Assembly (NCBI GenBank): GCA_019054805.1
Contig: JAHQIY010000019.1
Location: 402,001-466,000 of the forward strand
Length of the DNA: 64,000 bases
From: Brachionus manjavacas
Lineage: Eukaryota > Rotifera > Eurotatoria > Ploima > Brachionidae
Direction of reading: 5' to 3'
Part shown: positions 29,738 through 41,898 of the stretch, piece by piece
Numbering within the stretch: position 1 is the stretch's first letter
Layout: every line of letters starts with the position of its first letter
The notes under the pieces: generated by a model
What the model saw: the letters and a program-made list of their open reading frames with translations, nothing else
The model's database searches: none
What the model was told of the DNA's origin: nothing
Made by a program: the position numbers and the translations under genes

Positions 29738-32537
29738 ATTTCTATCTGTTTTATACTGATAAGTTATACATTTATATAGTTAATTAAATCTCGAAATTAT
29801 TAATTAACTCAGATAGTTAATTTTTTAATTGATTAGTGATTACTCTAATTTGTCTTTTACATTTTTTTCATTTATGTGCAACATTTTTATTTTCTGTTAA
29901 TAAAATAATAAATTTGTTCTGATATTCATTATTTGTGTTTTTTTTAATATTTTGTTATAATTCATATAACATTTGTCCTAGATTTAATAATTTTGTGGTG
30001 AACTAATACTATCGGCTATTTGTGGTCATCTATTAAATAAATTTTTTAATTTTTGTGGTTTCATTAATAAAATTGGGGTAAAAATTCAATAATTTTGGGT
30101 ATTTTATTAAAAATTTGTGGTGTACAATCTAGATTTCTCTCAAAAATATTTTAAATGCGTAATTTCATCATTTGCAAAATAGATATGGTTTTTGAGGCTT
30201 AAAAATTGTGAAATCTGCAAAGTAACTAATAATTTAATATTTAAAGTTAAACAATTTTGAAATTGCTGATTTTAATACAAAACTTCTGAGATTCAGAATT
30301 ATCCTACGCAGAATAAAAGAAATGCCAGACAAAGAGGCTTTCTACATTTCAATGGATGCTTTACCACATTAAATTAGTAAGGCAACTTTCAAAGATGCAC
30401 CATTTATCTACCAATACGTTGACGTCTTTGTTGAAAGCTCAAGTATTCCCGACTTTAAAACTCCCTTGTCACTAGTCTCAAATATTTTGCAGTGGTGGTC
30501 AGTTCAAAGCTTGTAACTTTTCTAAAATGTTTCCGTCATTTGTTCTTTTTAAAATTATTTAAACTCTAACTCTATTTAAAAAATTTATTAAATAATTTAT
30601 TGAAAAAAAATATCAAGAAGAAAAAATTAGAAAATTAAACACAAAACCTGAAAACATAAGAACTCGGATTGATCCAAGAAAGAGTTCCAATGTTTCAACT
30701 GTTAAAAAAATTTGTCATAAATTTGTAATAAAGATGACAAATTTTTTAAACAGTTGAATATAATCAAATCTTTTGGTAACATATGATTTCTGAAGTTCAG
30801 ACTGATCAATTTAATTCAGTTTTAGATTGATCTTTATTTTATCATAAATCGACAAAATCAAAAATATTGTCGACTTAAGCAGTTCTATTTCAAAAAAATC
30901 TTTATTAAAATTTTGGTCGAAATAAATATTTTAAAGAAAAAATAAACATTTAGAAAAAGAAAATTTTTTACGATAAATTTTATTAAAATTTAGTTTCGAG
31001 AAAAATTCAAGTAAATGAAAAATTGGCGTTAAATATGATTTTTCTAAAAAAAATAATCAAAGAGTGTTTTAATTCATCTTAAAAAATTATGAGGAAATTT
31101 TCACTTTCAAATTTTAGATTTAAAAGAGCTTTTGTTGAAAAAAAATTACATTTTTATTCCATTCTTGAACTTTTTTTCGAATTAAACAAAGCTCTAGAGA
31201 AAACTTTTATTTATTGTTTGAAAATATTTAAAAGCATGGTGTCAACACTTTGCTCTCGGACACCTAGCTCTAAAAGCAAAATATTAATTAATTTTAACTT
31301 TTTTAATTTAATAACTGTTGAAAAGTGTCAAAATGTTTTCTAAACATATTTGCTTTGAAAACAAGACTGAATAGGAAAAAAATTCGATTTTTTGCGCCGA
31401 ATTTGACTAAAAGAATCCTTGCAATCCAAATTAAACTTGTTCTTCTATTGATTTATTTTCAAATTAAACATACTTAATAATTGATAATATAATTCAAATA
31501 TCACTTATTAAAATATTTTATTATTTTTTAATCCAGTATTGCTGGCACATTTAGCCAGATTAGTTCAGTTAGACTTAAAGCTTAGTTTGATTGTGCCACA
31601 CTGCTGGGACTGCGGGTAAACCAAGCTCAATATTGTCGTTTCCTTACTTTTTAGATTATTTTTTTTCCTCTTAAATTTACATAATTTTTGTTGATTGACG
31701 TTTAGATATAAGAGCTTGTTGGTTTGTATAAAAAGTTTACCTTAAGTCTTAATAATTACCCGCTTAGGTCTAGTTGAGCGAAAAATTTTAATGGGTTTGA
31801 AAAAAATTGCGCCCTAAGCACTGGGGTTGTGTCTAAGCCACTAATTAAATTTTTCTGCGCTCAAATGGACACTGACAATGCCGAGTCGATTCTTAGAAAC
31901 CAGTTTAAGAATTAAAAAATACATTTTTTTTTAAAATAATTTATTTTAAATAAATCACTAGAAATTATAAACAAATCATATAACTCGATGTGCTTTCAAG
32001 GCCTAGTTGGAGCTAATGAATGCGAATTCGCCATGAAATATAGACAAATTTGATTGATTTGTTTATTCCGATCTATTTATTATTTTAGCTTTATATCTTC
32101 ATGTATTTTAATTTTGACACTTGAATCTCACATTTGTTCATAGATTGCATAAGCCATCAAAAATCTAAAATGATGTAGAAATCTAGTATTCATCAAAAAT
32201 GAATAATGCCCATCACGGTGTTTCAAAAATTTTATTTAGTAAAAAAATTCCATTAGCTTCATTTGGCCTGGTATTGGAATGTTGGTCTATGCTCAAATTA
32301 CCTGCACACGTGACCTTTTCGAAGCAACAAAATTGAATTTTTAAAAAATTTTTATTACTAAGTATTATGTAATTTTTATTTTTATTCAAAGATCTTAAAC
32401 ATGTTGGTTTAGAAAAAAAGTAAAAAACCTTGTTGCTTTTATTTGAGTTTTTTTTGTTCATCTAGTTGCCATAATTTAGAAAAACGAAATATCATCAAAA
32501 AGGTAATCGAAAAAATAAATATTTTTATACAATTAGC
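29738..32537. other. Intergenic, no gene recognised
   Basis: AT-rich. There is a 25-bp hairpin at 30694-30758 and a coding-like patch at about 30303-30500 on the plus strand with a single stop (RIKEMPDKEAFYISMDALPH, stop, then ISKATFKDAPFIYQYVDVF) that I could not assign. Confidence 0.5.
30694..30758. repeat. 25-bp hairpin
   Basis: Arms 30694-30718 and 30734-30758 are complementary except for one T/A difference (TTCAACTG ... TTTGTCAT), around a 15-nt loop. Confidence 0.65.
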
Positions 32538-35161
32538 ATGGATTTTGTGCTCAATGGGTTCACGTTGATAATTGCTTTAGTAATAGCGATAATAGCCATT
32601 TTGTTCATATTACTAGCAGTGTTTTATTGCCTTAGGTATTTAATTTAAATTTAATTTAACAAAAAAATTCTTTTAAATAGATAATTTTATTTTAGAAAAA
32701 AAAATCCAAACGAGTACAAACGAGCGCCAATTGTCAAATCGACAAGCTCTACTGAAATCAAACAGGGACAGTCTAATATTATCAACGTAAGCCTGGAAAA
32801 ACTTTAAAAAAATTTAAATTTTATTATTTTATTTTCTTAAATCTTGATACAAGGGAAAAACTATTTTTCAATCAAATTTAAAATTAAGATAAATCAGATT
32901 TTTTAGATATTTTTCTAGTAGAATTGCACCAAGAACTTCGATGACATTACCATTATGAAAATATTATTTAGCTCATTCTTCAGAGACTTTTTGCATGATT
33001 TATTTAATCAAAAGTTTTTTTAAATTACAAAGAATTTTATGCATAATTTTAAACATTTTTCATTAATTCATTAGTTTCCCATGCTATTCAATCAAAAATG
33101 ATGCTCCACAATATATGCAAGAAAAAACAAAGCAACTGAGCTGATATTTACCTTTTAGATTTTACAAGATTTTAATTAAGATTGCTTTCTAGTCATTATA
33201 AAAATCCTATTTTAGACTGATCTCTTTGAATTTTAAACTGTAATAATTTATTAATTAAATAATCCATAAATCTTGAAATCGTTTTTTAATCAAAAAATAA
33301 TTAAGATGCATTCTGCTTGTTTATCTTTTAGGAAATTCTTTTGCTTAATTATAGCCATAATCTTTGTTTTAGATTTAAATTATAAATCGCTTCTACTGAA
33401 TTTAAATTAAGTATGTATATGAAGCATGGTTTAGTAAAATACTGATTCGATTTAGAAGTTTATTTGGTTTTATCTAAACTGGATATAAATGGTATTTGAT
33501 TTTAATTAAATGAAAAAGGTCGAATTAATTTATTATTTTATTTGATTATATGATTCTTAATTTTTGATTAATGATTTAATACTTTAAAATCTTTTGTTAA
33601 TTTTGATTAAGGTTTTTTTGTGTTCCTGTGGACCGAAAATAGTTTTGTGGGTTCAAAAAAAGCTTTTTGGTAAATTTTATTATCAAATTTACTTAAAATG
33701 ACATACATCTTATATTTTGAACACTTTGGACGCCACAAAATAATTTTTATGAAAAATAATCAGAGTTTAATGGAAGTAAAAAGTCCTAGTGACGAATTTT
33801 TGATATTTTTCAGTTGACTAGAAATTCATGATTCCACCAAGAATGTGAATACATTCGTTTAATTAAAAATTTGCTCAAGTATAAAAAAAAATGGACTGTA
33901 AATTCGATGCAAAAAATCTCAATATGTTAGAATGTGATTTTTAAAAATTGGACTTAAATTCAAGTTTAAAATAATAAATTAGTTTTAAAAAACGAATATT
34001 TAGATTAAATGTAAAATTTTCGAAAAAAGTCTGGAAAAATCCTTAAAAGCATTTTATTTAAATATCATTTTTTAACGACTCTGAAATAAAAATTTTTCTC
34101 TAAAATGACACATCTAATCTAATTAGTTTTAAATTTTTAAATCTAATTTATTTTCCTATTGTGCTCCAAAATTAAAAAAATATTAAACTCAGATAAAAAA
34201 ATTTTATAAAAAAATGTAAAAAATTTAAGCTAATTTGACAAGCTATAGTTAAAAAAAAGATAAAAATCAATGGAGTCTTACGGTGGTTATTACCTAGGCT
34301 TATATTATAAATAAAAAATAATTAAATACATTAATTAACACTTTGTTTTCTATGCTAAGTATTGTAATATTAAAAAAAATTCTAAAAGATTTTTTCAAGC
34401 ATTTCTTTTTTTTGTAGAATTTAAATTAAAATTTAAAAAAGTTCTCAAAAAATCACAACTTTTTTTTAACCTTAAAATAATTTTTTTAATTGAGCCTAAC
34501 AGACAAAATATTGAGCATCAAAAAAATTTAAAATTTTATTATTAATTTTATTTATTTAAAAATATATTAAATATTTTATTTTAGTCTAAAAAAAGAGCAA
34601 TTTTTTTTTGAGTTTTATTTTAAGGGATAAATGGACTAACGCATCAAAAATAAAAAAATATTCTGGAATCTTAAAAACGCTCCAAAATAAAATTTTTAAG
34701 AGCATTTTTAAAATTTCCCAATTAATTTTATTTATCACTCTAACTATCGCATATTGCTCTTATATCTACATTTAAATATAATAAATAAAAAAAATGCATT
34801 ATAATTTTAATGAAGAGGATAATTAGAAAATTTTAAAATAAATAAATTAAAATTAAATTTTAAGCATAAACAATTTTTTTTTGAGATTATTAAAATTTTA
34901 AATTTTAATGTGCCGAAATACTTGAAAAAGTTTTGATGCTTTTTTAAGAGTGTCTGATGTTCTAAATTCTACTGGAATAATTCTAAATTGTTCATTTAGA
35001 TTGACGAGTTGAACCAGTTCGGAGGTATGGACAATACATTCGAAGAGAACATTGGTTTTTTGGGCTTAAGCCTCAGCGAAATTCCTTTTATAGACGAGTC
35101 CAGATCGACAAGTATAGTGGATTTATCGTGGAACCCGTACAAAAAGCTGACAAACAAATGA
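32538..35161 (+). CDS. Small single-pass membrane protein, unknown family
   Basis: Three-exon gene with no exon long enough to stand out alone: 32538-32635, 32696-32786 and 35000-35161. Splice sites are GT-AG and phases match (2 then 0), giving 116 aa. Residues 1-8 are short and uncharged except for one Asp. Residues 9-31 form a membrane span (FTLIIALVIAIIAILFILLA), followed at once by a basic stop-transfer RKKNPNEYKR. The cytosolic tail has STSSTEIKQGQSN, then an acidic/hydrophobic third exon (IDELNQFGG ... SEIPFIDES ... SIVDLSWNPYKK). Topology N-out, C-in is inferred by the positive-inside rule; no cleavable signal. The 60-nt first intron is typical of the window; the second is 2.2 kb. AATAAA at 35337-35342. 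I recognise no family. A further small exon inside intron 2 cannot be excluded. Confidence 0.6.
32787..34999 (+). other. Large intron of the 116-aa gene
   Basis: AT-rich simple sequence. No transposon protein relic and no obvious additional exon were found. Confidence 0.5.
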
Positions 35162-35999
35162 GCTGACTACTAGCAAAACAGAAAAGATTCCGTTTGTTTA
35201 ATCTTGTCATTCTAAATTCAACGAATGACCAGATCAGGGTTTTTTCACTCTTATTCAAATGCGTGTTTTTATCCATTTATTTATTTACCATTTTTACTAG
35301 CTGGTCTATTTTGTAAATTTTTTTTCTTAATTCAAAAATAAATTATATGCCACGAGTATTTTTAAATTAATTTCAAGGTCCTACAATCATTAGCATTTAT
35401 GATTGACAATTTATGATGATTTGAAAATAAAAAGCTAAATACAAATCGTTATTGCGAATTCAAATTTTATTTCTGTCATAGACAATGAGTTAATTTAATT
35501 TTTTAAACTAAAAAAATATTTTTTTTTAATATTTTTTTAGTTACCCAGAAGCGCATTCTTGATAAAATCCTATTTAGAATCTGACAAGGACTCTTACCAG
35601 GAATCTGGGAATTTTAATTTTAATTAATTAATTGAATTGCATTAAAAAAATTTAATCAAAAATGTTTTTTAATGAAAATTTTAAAATTTTAGGAAAAATT
35701 AAATTCTTTTTTTTTTCCTTGAGTGGATATCAGCACTTATATCAAGAATCACCGGCAAAGTCAAAATGACATCTGATATTTTTTAATCTTTTCTAAAATA
35801 AGAAGAATTTTTAGATTTGAAAAACAGTCGAATCTCAGCTTAAAAAGCAGGAAAAAAGTTTAATACTTTATATCTAATTAACACTGATGAGTTTGACGCG
35901 TCAACCGAGATTGACATCCTGCGGCAGTGGTCCAGTGCTGGTCCAATTTGCTCTTGAGGATTTTACTTTTGTACTTTTATTTTTTTTTAATTAATAATT

Positions 36000-36195
36000 T
36001 GTATTTATTACGTAAATTTATGTAAAAATAGGTAAGATATGGTAAAAAAAGTAACTTTTGGTAAAATATGATTTAATAATTAGAAACAGCTTTTTTCAAA
36101 ATTTATTAGAAAATAATTAAAAATTCAAAAAATTGATATTTTTTTTGGTCTTTGCATTTTTACCCAATTTTTACGTAAATTTACGTAAAATCACC
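36000..36195. repeat. TTACGTAA-type repeat
   Basis: TTACGTAAATTTATGTAAAA at the left and TTTTTACGTAAATTTACGTA at the right form imperfect inverted ends around GTAACTTTTGGTAAAATATG. No coding. Related in wording to 24170-24490. Confidence 0.45.
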
Positions 36196-36589
36196 AGAAA
36201 TCCACTTGTCAAATCGGTACTGTATATTATTGTCAACAAATTACCAGAGTTCTTTAAAAGTCTCAAAATAAAGTCCAAGTTCGGACTTGAATTCGGACCT
36301 GGTGTGACTTTTAAAAAAAAAATTTAAAATTGCGAGCTTTAATATAAATTTTAATCTAATTCTAATAATTTATAAGGCAGGAAAATATTTTCTTGTTCAA
36401 AAAATTCCTATTTCGAATACTTTTTGGAAAATTGTCCACACTTGATACCGGGAGGATGATTCAAGTGAAAATTCGGGAAGACTTTTTGAATGAATAATAT
36501 AAGTATTTTAATAAGATTTTATAATGTTATTAAAACGTTTGCTATCTTAATAATGCAAGTATGGTGGGATGAATAATGGATATGCTGAA

Positions 36590-36770
36590 AAGTTTTGCTG
36601 ATATGTTCCTTTGAGTTTATGAGATATATTGGTGGCCCTGTGCTGAATTTTTTCTAGTGCATTTATGTCTTTTTTGGTTTATGGACAACAGGAAGGTATT
36701 AGCTAGGATACAATTATTTCTCGACCTCAGGGTCTCTGTATGTGATCATTAACCTGGTTCTTTTTACCAA
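36590..36770 (-). mobile_element. LINE C-terminal relic
   Basis: Minus strand reads KKDINALEKIQHRATNISHK, matching the [14 protein letters not shown] motif of the LINE at 49318. Adjacent frames are broken. Confidence 0.55.
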
Positions 36771-38029
36771 TTATTTCATCAGATTTATGAATGAAAAAAA
36801 TATTTTACATTCATAAATCTTGGTTATTTTAGAAACCAGAACATGTCAGAATGACATTGCTGGTGCTTCTAGTGTTAATTAAAGGATATATAATATTAAA
36901 TACTTTATATTTATACTTTTTATATTATAAATATATATATATTTATTTCTTTAAAAAGAAGTTTCCGGAATTTTTTCAGAAGATCATAACTCGTTCATTT
37001 TCAAAGAATGGAGACTAAGGCCAAGTGATTTAAAAAGAAAATTTAAAGCTTTACAAAGTTTATTTATTAAATTTTTTCTTATATATCATTTCTTCAAATT
37101 TTGTCAATCCGACTTGTGAAAGCTTCCGATTAGGGTTTGTGTTAAAGGAACGCTGATTTCATGCAGATATTTTAGTATCCTGAACCTCAATTAATGGAAT
37201 GTTTTCGCTTCCCATCCATTCTCGAAGACTTTCACTTTCAATATTGACCAAAAGTTTCAATAGGTCTAGCTTCAAGCAAATTTGCAGGGTATTTTTTCGA
37301 TTATAAAGTCCAATGACGCTTCTTCCCAGTCAAAAAAATTCTAAAGACTTTTTAAAGAAACAAAAAAAATTCTTTAATCTGGCGCTTTTTCAATAGTAAA
37401 ATAAAGAATTTTAAATGAAAACTAAAATTAGAATAAAGAAAGTCTTCAATTTTACATTCATAAATCTTGAATTTTTTGACCTTATGGGTTTTTGACCTGA
37501 TAAGTACAATCAGAAATAAAACAATACCAAAAAAAATTATTCTAGTGTGCCAACAAAATGCATCAGTTGAAGTCATTTTTCCTCTACCATCATTAAAAAT
37601 ACTGCAATACAATTGTGTGCAAGACCAAAAGTTTACCAGTATGATATGATGACAGTAAATTAACAAGTGATATAAACTTTACACTGCATGAGGGCTTTAA
37701 AAAATATTCTGACAATGAGTCATTTTTGATTCATGATGTAAGTTAAAACCAGGATGATAGAAAGCTTATCTTTGCATTATTAAACCCTTATTCTTCAAAA
37801 ATATAAAAAAGATCATTTAAGATTAGATTTTCCAAGGAAAATTTTTCAAATTTTAATTTTTAATTTCTTTAAATTTTTAAATGAAATTCTTGGCAAATAT
37901 TTTTGTTTTTGTATATATTATAATATTATATAAACAAAAATATTTTTCTTACTTTCAGAATAAAGAATTAAAAAATAATTAAAAATTAATTTTTGGCTTG
38001 TAATAAGAACCCAGAATTTGTTTGAGTAT

Positions 38030-38250
38030 CAAGTTTGGGTTATGATTGGGTTTGTTACCCAGACCCGATCCCGAACCCACTCATTTTTTTCGGGTACCGG
38101 ACCTTACTCGATAGTCTTTTACCCAATTTTTTCAGCTAACCAACCCAAACCCCATGGCTTTTTAACCCATAAAATTGATCAAATAGGTAAAAGGTCTGAG
38201 TTGGTAACCTAAAAAAAAATGGTAAAATACTACTGAGTCTAGTCCGGGTA
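38030..38250. repeat. GGGTACC/ACCCGA-rich repeat
   Basis: A patch of ACCCAGACCCGATCCCGAAC, CGGGTACCGG, AACCCAAACCCCAT and a closing GGGTATCCG. The density of ACCC/GGGT words in inverted order is unlike its surroundings and looks like a small non-coding repeat element. Confidence 0.4.
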
Positions 38251-39146
38251 TCCGAAAAAGAAAATAACTTCTACTTTTGTCACAAATTTCACACAAATCG
38301 AAAAAAAATACTTTTATTTAAAATTGTATCTACAATAAATTCTTCTTTCAACTGAAGAAAAAATGTCAGAAATGACTTCGACAATATTTTCAATAATTAA
38401 AAAAGCCAAATTTCAGATTTGTCTAGTGTCAGTGAATTTCTAAGCCAAGTTTTTAGTTTTTTCTTCTGACAGAAGCTGAGGTAATTAATATTTTTAAATA
38501 TACCAGAAAAAGTTGAGTATAATAATTATTTTGTTAAAAATCGGATTAACCAAAAATTTAAAGATAAGTTTATTTCCTTGTTTTTAAACACAGCATCAAA
38601 ATCCGGAAATTTAGTTCTAGCGCCTACACTGCAAGAAGAAGCGCGAAAAAATACTAAAAAAATGAAATAATTTTTTCTCCTTTTCATAATTCAGCATAAT
38701 GAATAATGCATAAGTCATCGTAAAAAGTTAAAAAATGAATCGATCTTTGAAAGCAAAAGGCAAGAAAATTCCAAGATCTATCTATTGGTATCTTGGGCGT
38801 TGGTAAACTCGAAAAATTCCAGATCGTTTTGAAAATTTCCAAAAAATGGGTTTTGGCACTTTTTCGAAGGCGATAAAATTCTTGTCATTTTACTTTTAGG
38901 ACTCCAGTAAAGAGTATTATGTAGAACTTTTTACGCTCTTGAATTTTGAGCACTTAATCATGGCGTTAGCTAAAAAATTACCATTCTTGCTAGCTTCCTG
39001 ACTGCATAACTTTTCGAATTTTTTCGTTTCTTAAAAAAAATCACTTTAGAGTTGTACTGTTAATTGTTTTTTTTCTTGAATTTCAATACAAAAATAAATT
39101 AATTGAAACTTTCTTTTTTATAATGATCTTTTTTTTTAATTCCAAG

Positions 39147-39489
39147 AACAAACTTTAAAAATAAACCTGCTACAAATAAAAAATACACTGAAGAGTCATT
39201 GAATAAAGCCATAGACGAAATTAAAGATAAGAAACTTAATATATATAAAGTGGAAATTAGATTCAATATTCCATATTCCACTCTTCATGGTGGAATTCTG
39301 GAAAAGTACAAAAGGCTTGCGCGTGCAAGTGGTTCAACGCCTTGGGTCTTCATCTTTTATTTGTTTATCGTATTTTATCACTTTTATCCCAACACTTTTA
39401 ATATATATTTTTTATATTTTTTTATTTTGATAAATTTTTTTTTTATTGAGCGAAATGTAAAAAAAAATTTTTGGTCTGATAAAATGTGA
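39147..39489 (+). pseudogene. Pipsqueak-type HTH fragment
   Basis: After a TTCCAAG acceptor-like site the frame reads NKKYTEESLNKAIDEIKDKK, then LNIYKVEIRFNIPYSTLHG. This is a pipsqueak/CENP-B-type helix-turn-helix (psq: AxxxI..GxxS...A...F.IPYSTL). It continues only into hydrophobic low-complexity sequence. The same domain heads pogo/Tigger transposases, so it is a relic or an isolated exon of an unseen gene. Confidence 0.45.
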
Positions 39490-40393
39490 GCAATAGTTTT
39501 TTTATTTTGCTACTTTTTATACTTCTTTTGATATTTTATAAAATTTTGATTATTGTAATTTAAAATGAAAATAATTATAAAACAGTGATGATTTGATACA
39601 AAGGTAATTTTACTTTATTTTTTGAAAAATTACATATGTAAGAAAAGGTTCAATTTTGAAAATTTTGAAAAACTACGAAAAAATACAATATTTAAAAAAC
39701 AAAAATACTATTTTTTACTCATATTTTCTAAGAAAATTAAACAAATTAAAAAAAATTAGAAAAAAAATGGACTGATTTTTACGTAAATTTATATTTATAC
39801 TTTATTTTACGTAAATCTTTTTTACGTTTTGAGTCTTATGTGATGCCTAAAAATTTGACCATTAATTTTAAGATTGGTTCTTACTTTATATAAGAATAAT
39901 GACCGGCATATTTCAATTAAATTACTTCACAATCATAAAAATTGTTGATCAGTTTTTACACTAATTTAACATTTTTATAAAGCTTTAAACTATGCCTAGT
40001 ATTTAATCGCTGCTTCATTTTGTTACTCCATTCAATTTCACTTTTAATAAAGATATTTATAGATGTTTCTCCAGATTCTTTTTATTTAATTAGTTATTTA
40101 AAAAAATTTTGTAAAATATTTATTTTTAAATTTCTATAGACAAAATATTTATTTTCATTTATCAACTTTAAATTATTTTAAACCATTTTATCTTTAAAAA
40201 AAGCTGTGAAGCTAAATGCCACGTATGATTTTTTGTTAATTCTACTTTTGATTTTAACTTTTAAAAATCATACGATTCCTTTTTTAAATTCATTCCCCTC
40301 TCCTTAAATCTCTTTATAATTTATGCTAAATAAATAATTTTAAAATCTCTCTTGTTTTTTTTTGCTTAACAAATCGATTAGTATGTGTTAAGA

Positions 40394-41898
40394 ATGAAAA
40401 TGTCAAAACTTGTCAAAGCTGAGTCAGTTGTGATGCCCAGCGATGTTAAATCGGTAAAAAAATGGTCTGTGGAAACTACACTAAACTGGCTGAGTAGCAT
40501 TGGCTACGAGGACTGTAGCAGGTATTTTAAAGAGCACCGAATAAATGGTCGGGCTCTGCTTATGCTCAACGAGGATGACTTAAAAGAGGTCATTAGGCAC
40601 AATGTTGGCCAGAGAAAAAATTTGTACCATATTGTTAAACAGCTGCAGATTCAGTATAACAAAACAACGAGCAGTTTTTTCGAGTCGGACTCAGAAGCAT
40701 CCGAAATGACAAGTGTCGACGAAGAGCAATTGAACTCTACGTCAGATAATGACTCAGTTAAGGTGCCCAGATTAAGTCTAAAGAGTCTGAGTGAGGAAAT
40801 AACTCCCAATTTGTGCGAAAACTGCTACAAAGTTTACCATCATTCATTTGAGACCAGTGCCAACAATAGTCCGATTCGGAACCACCGCGGCGAAAAGCGC
40901 AAGACTTTGGTCAGTGTCATATACCTTTTTTTGACTTGTCTATGGACCTCGTTTATGCTCACTGTGGTTCATGACAGAGTGCCAGACATGCAAAAGTATC
41001 CACCACTTCCAGACATAATATTGGACAATGTGCCGCTAATTCCATGGGCCTTTTTTGCCACTGAACTTATCGGCCTGGCTCTAGTCACCATGTTTCTGAT
41101 TCTACTTGTTTTTCACAAGTATAGGATGATTATTTTCAGACGCATGTGCAGTCTAGGCGGAACCATTTTCATACTCAGATCGATCACAATGCTGATCACT
41201 TCTCTTTCAGTACCTGGTGTGCATATTCAATGCTCTTCTCAGGTAAATTAAATAAAAAAAATTAATTTTTCGATAAAATCTTTATTTTAAAATTTATTCA
41301 AAAAAGAGATATGGAAGTTTTATGAATAAATTGAATGGTGCATGGAGTATTTTGTCAGGCGGAGGACTGTACGTGCAAGGGGTTCGCACATGTGGCGACT
41401 ACATGTTCAGTGGTCACACTGTCTGGTTGACTTTGTTGAACCATTTTATCACTGAATGTAGAATAAAATTTTTTTTTTGGTCAAAAAATAACTGTTTTTT
41501 TTACAGATACACCACGATCCATGTACTGGATCCACACTACTTCATGGGTAATGAACATGTTTGGCCTGTTTTTCATACTGGGCGCCCACGAACACTACTC
41601 AATAGATGTGTTCGTAGCTTTTTACATAACATCAAGGCTGTTTTTGTACTACCACAGCCTGTCTAACAACATGGCGTTGTTCCAGAGCGATCATCAGCGA
41701 GTTAAAGTTTGGTTTCCGCTATTCTCCTATTTCGAGAGTAATATTAGATCAATGGTACCGAATGAATACCAATGTCCTACTAGTATTTTTAATAGAATGT
41801 ATAAATCTGTAAAATGTAGAATTAAGAAAATTTCGTTTACAGTATACACGGTCAAAAATGTTTCCAATTCTAGCTCAAATGGAAAAAAAAACAAATGA
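40394..41898 (+). CDS. SAMD8: SAM-domain sphingomyelin synthase-related protein (SMSr-type)
   Basis: Exons 40394-41242, 41307-41457 and 41507-41898 (phases match) give 463 aa, versus 415 in human SAMD8. SMSr makes ceramide phosphoethanolamine in the ER and senses ceramide. An N-terminal SAM domain (residues about 20-90: [20 protein letters not shown] ... [16 protein letters not shown]) is followed by an acidic linker and six membrane spans. The lipid-phosphatase-like active site is complete: [10 protein letters not shown] (exon 2) and AHEHYSIDV (exon 3) supply the two His and the Asp. The 49-nt intron after GAA T restores EYTPRSMYW. The Met at 40394 is the first in frame before the SAM domain; an upstream GTG is not a start. 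The C-terminus is longer and Ser/Lys-rich. Headgroup preference is inferred from the SAM-containing subtype. Confidence 0.92.

Larger units (their letters stand above)
35162..40393. other. Intergenic, repeat-rich
   Basis: Contains two TTACGTAA-word repeats (about 36000-36195 and 39600-39840), a LINE tail relic (36590-36770, minus), a patch of inverted ACCCGA/GGGTACC words (38030-38250) and a pipsqueak-like fragment (39147-39489). No complete gene seen. Confidence 0.5.

Noticed and set aside
37352-37666. Overlapping frames on both strands
   Set aside because: Low-complexity, AT-rich and without homology on either strand.
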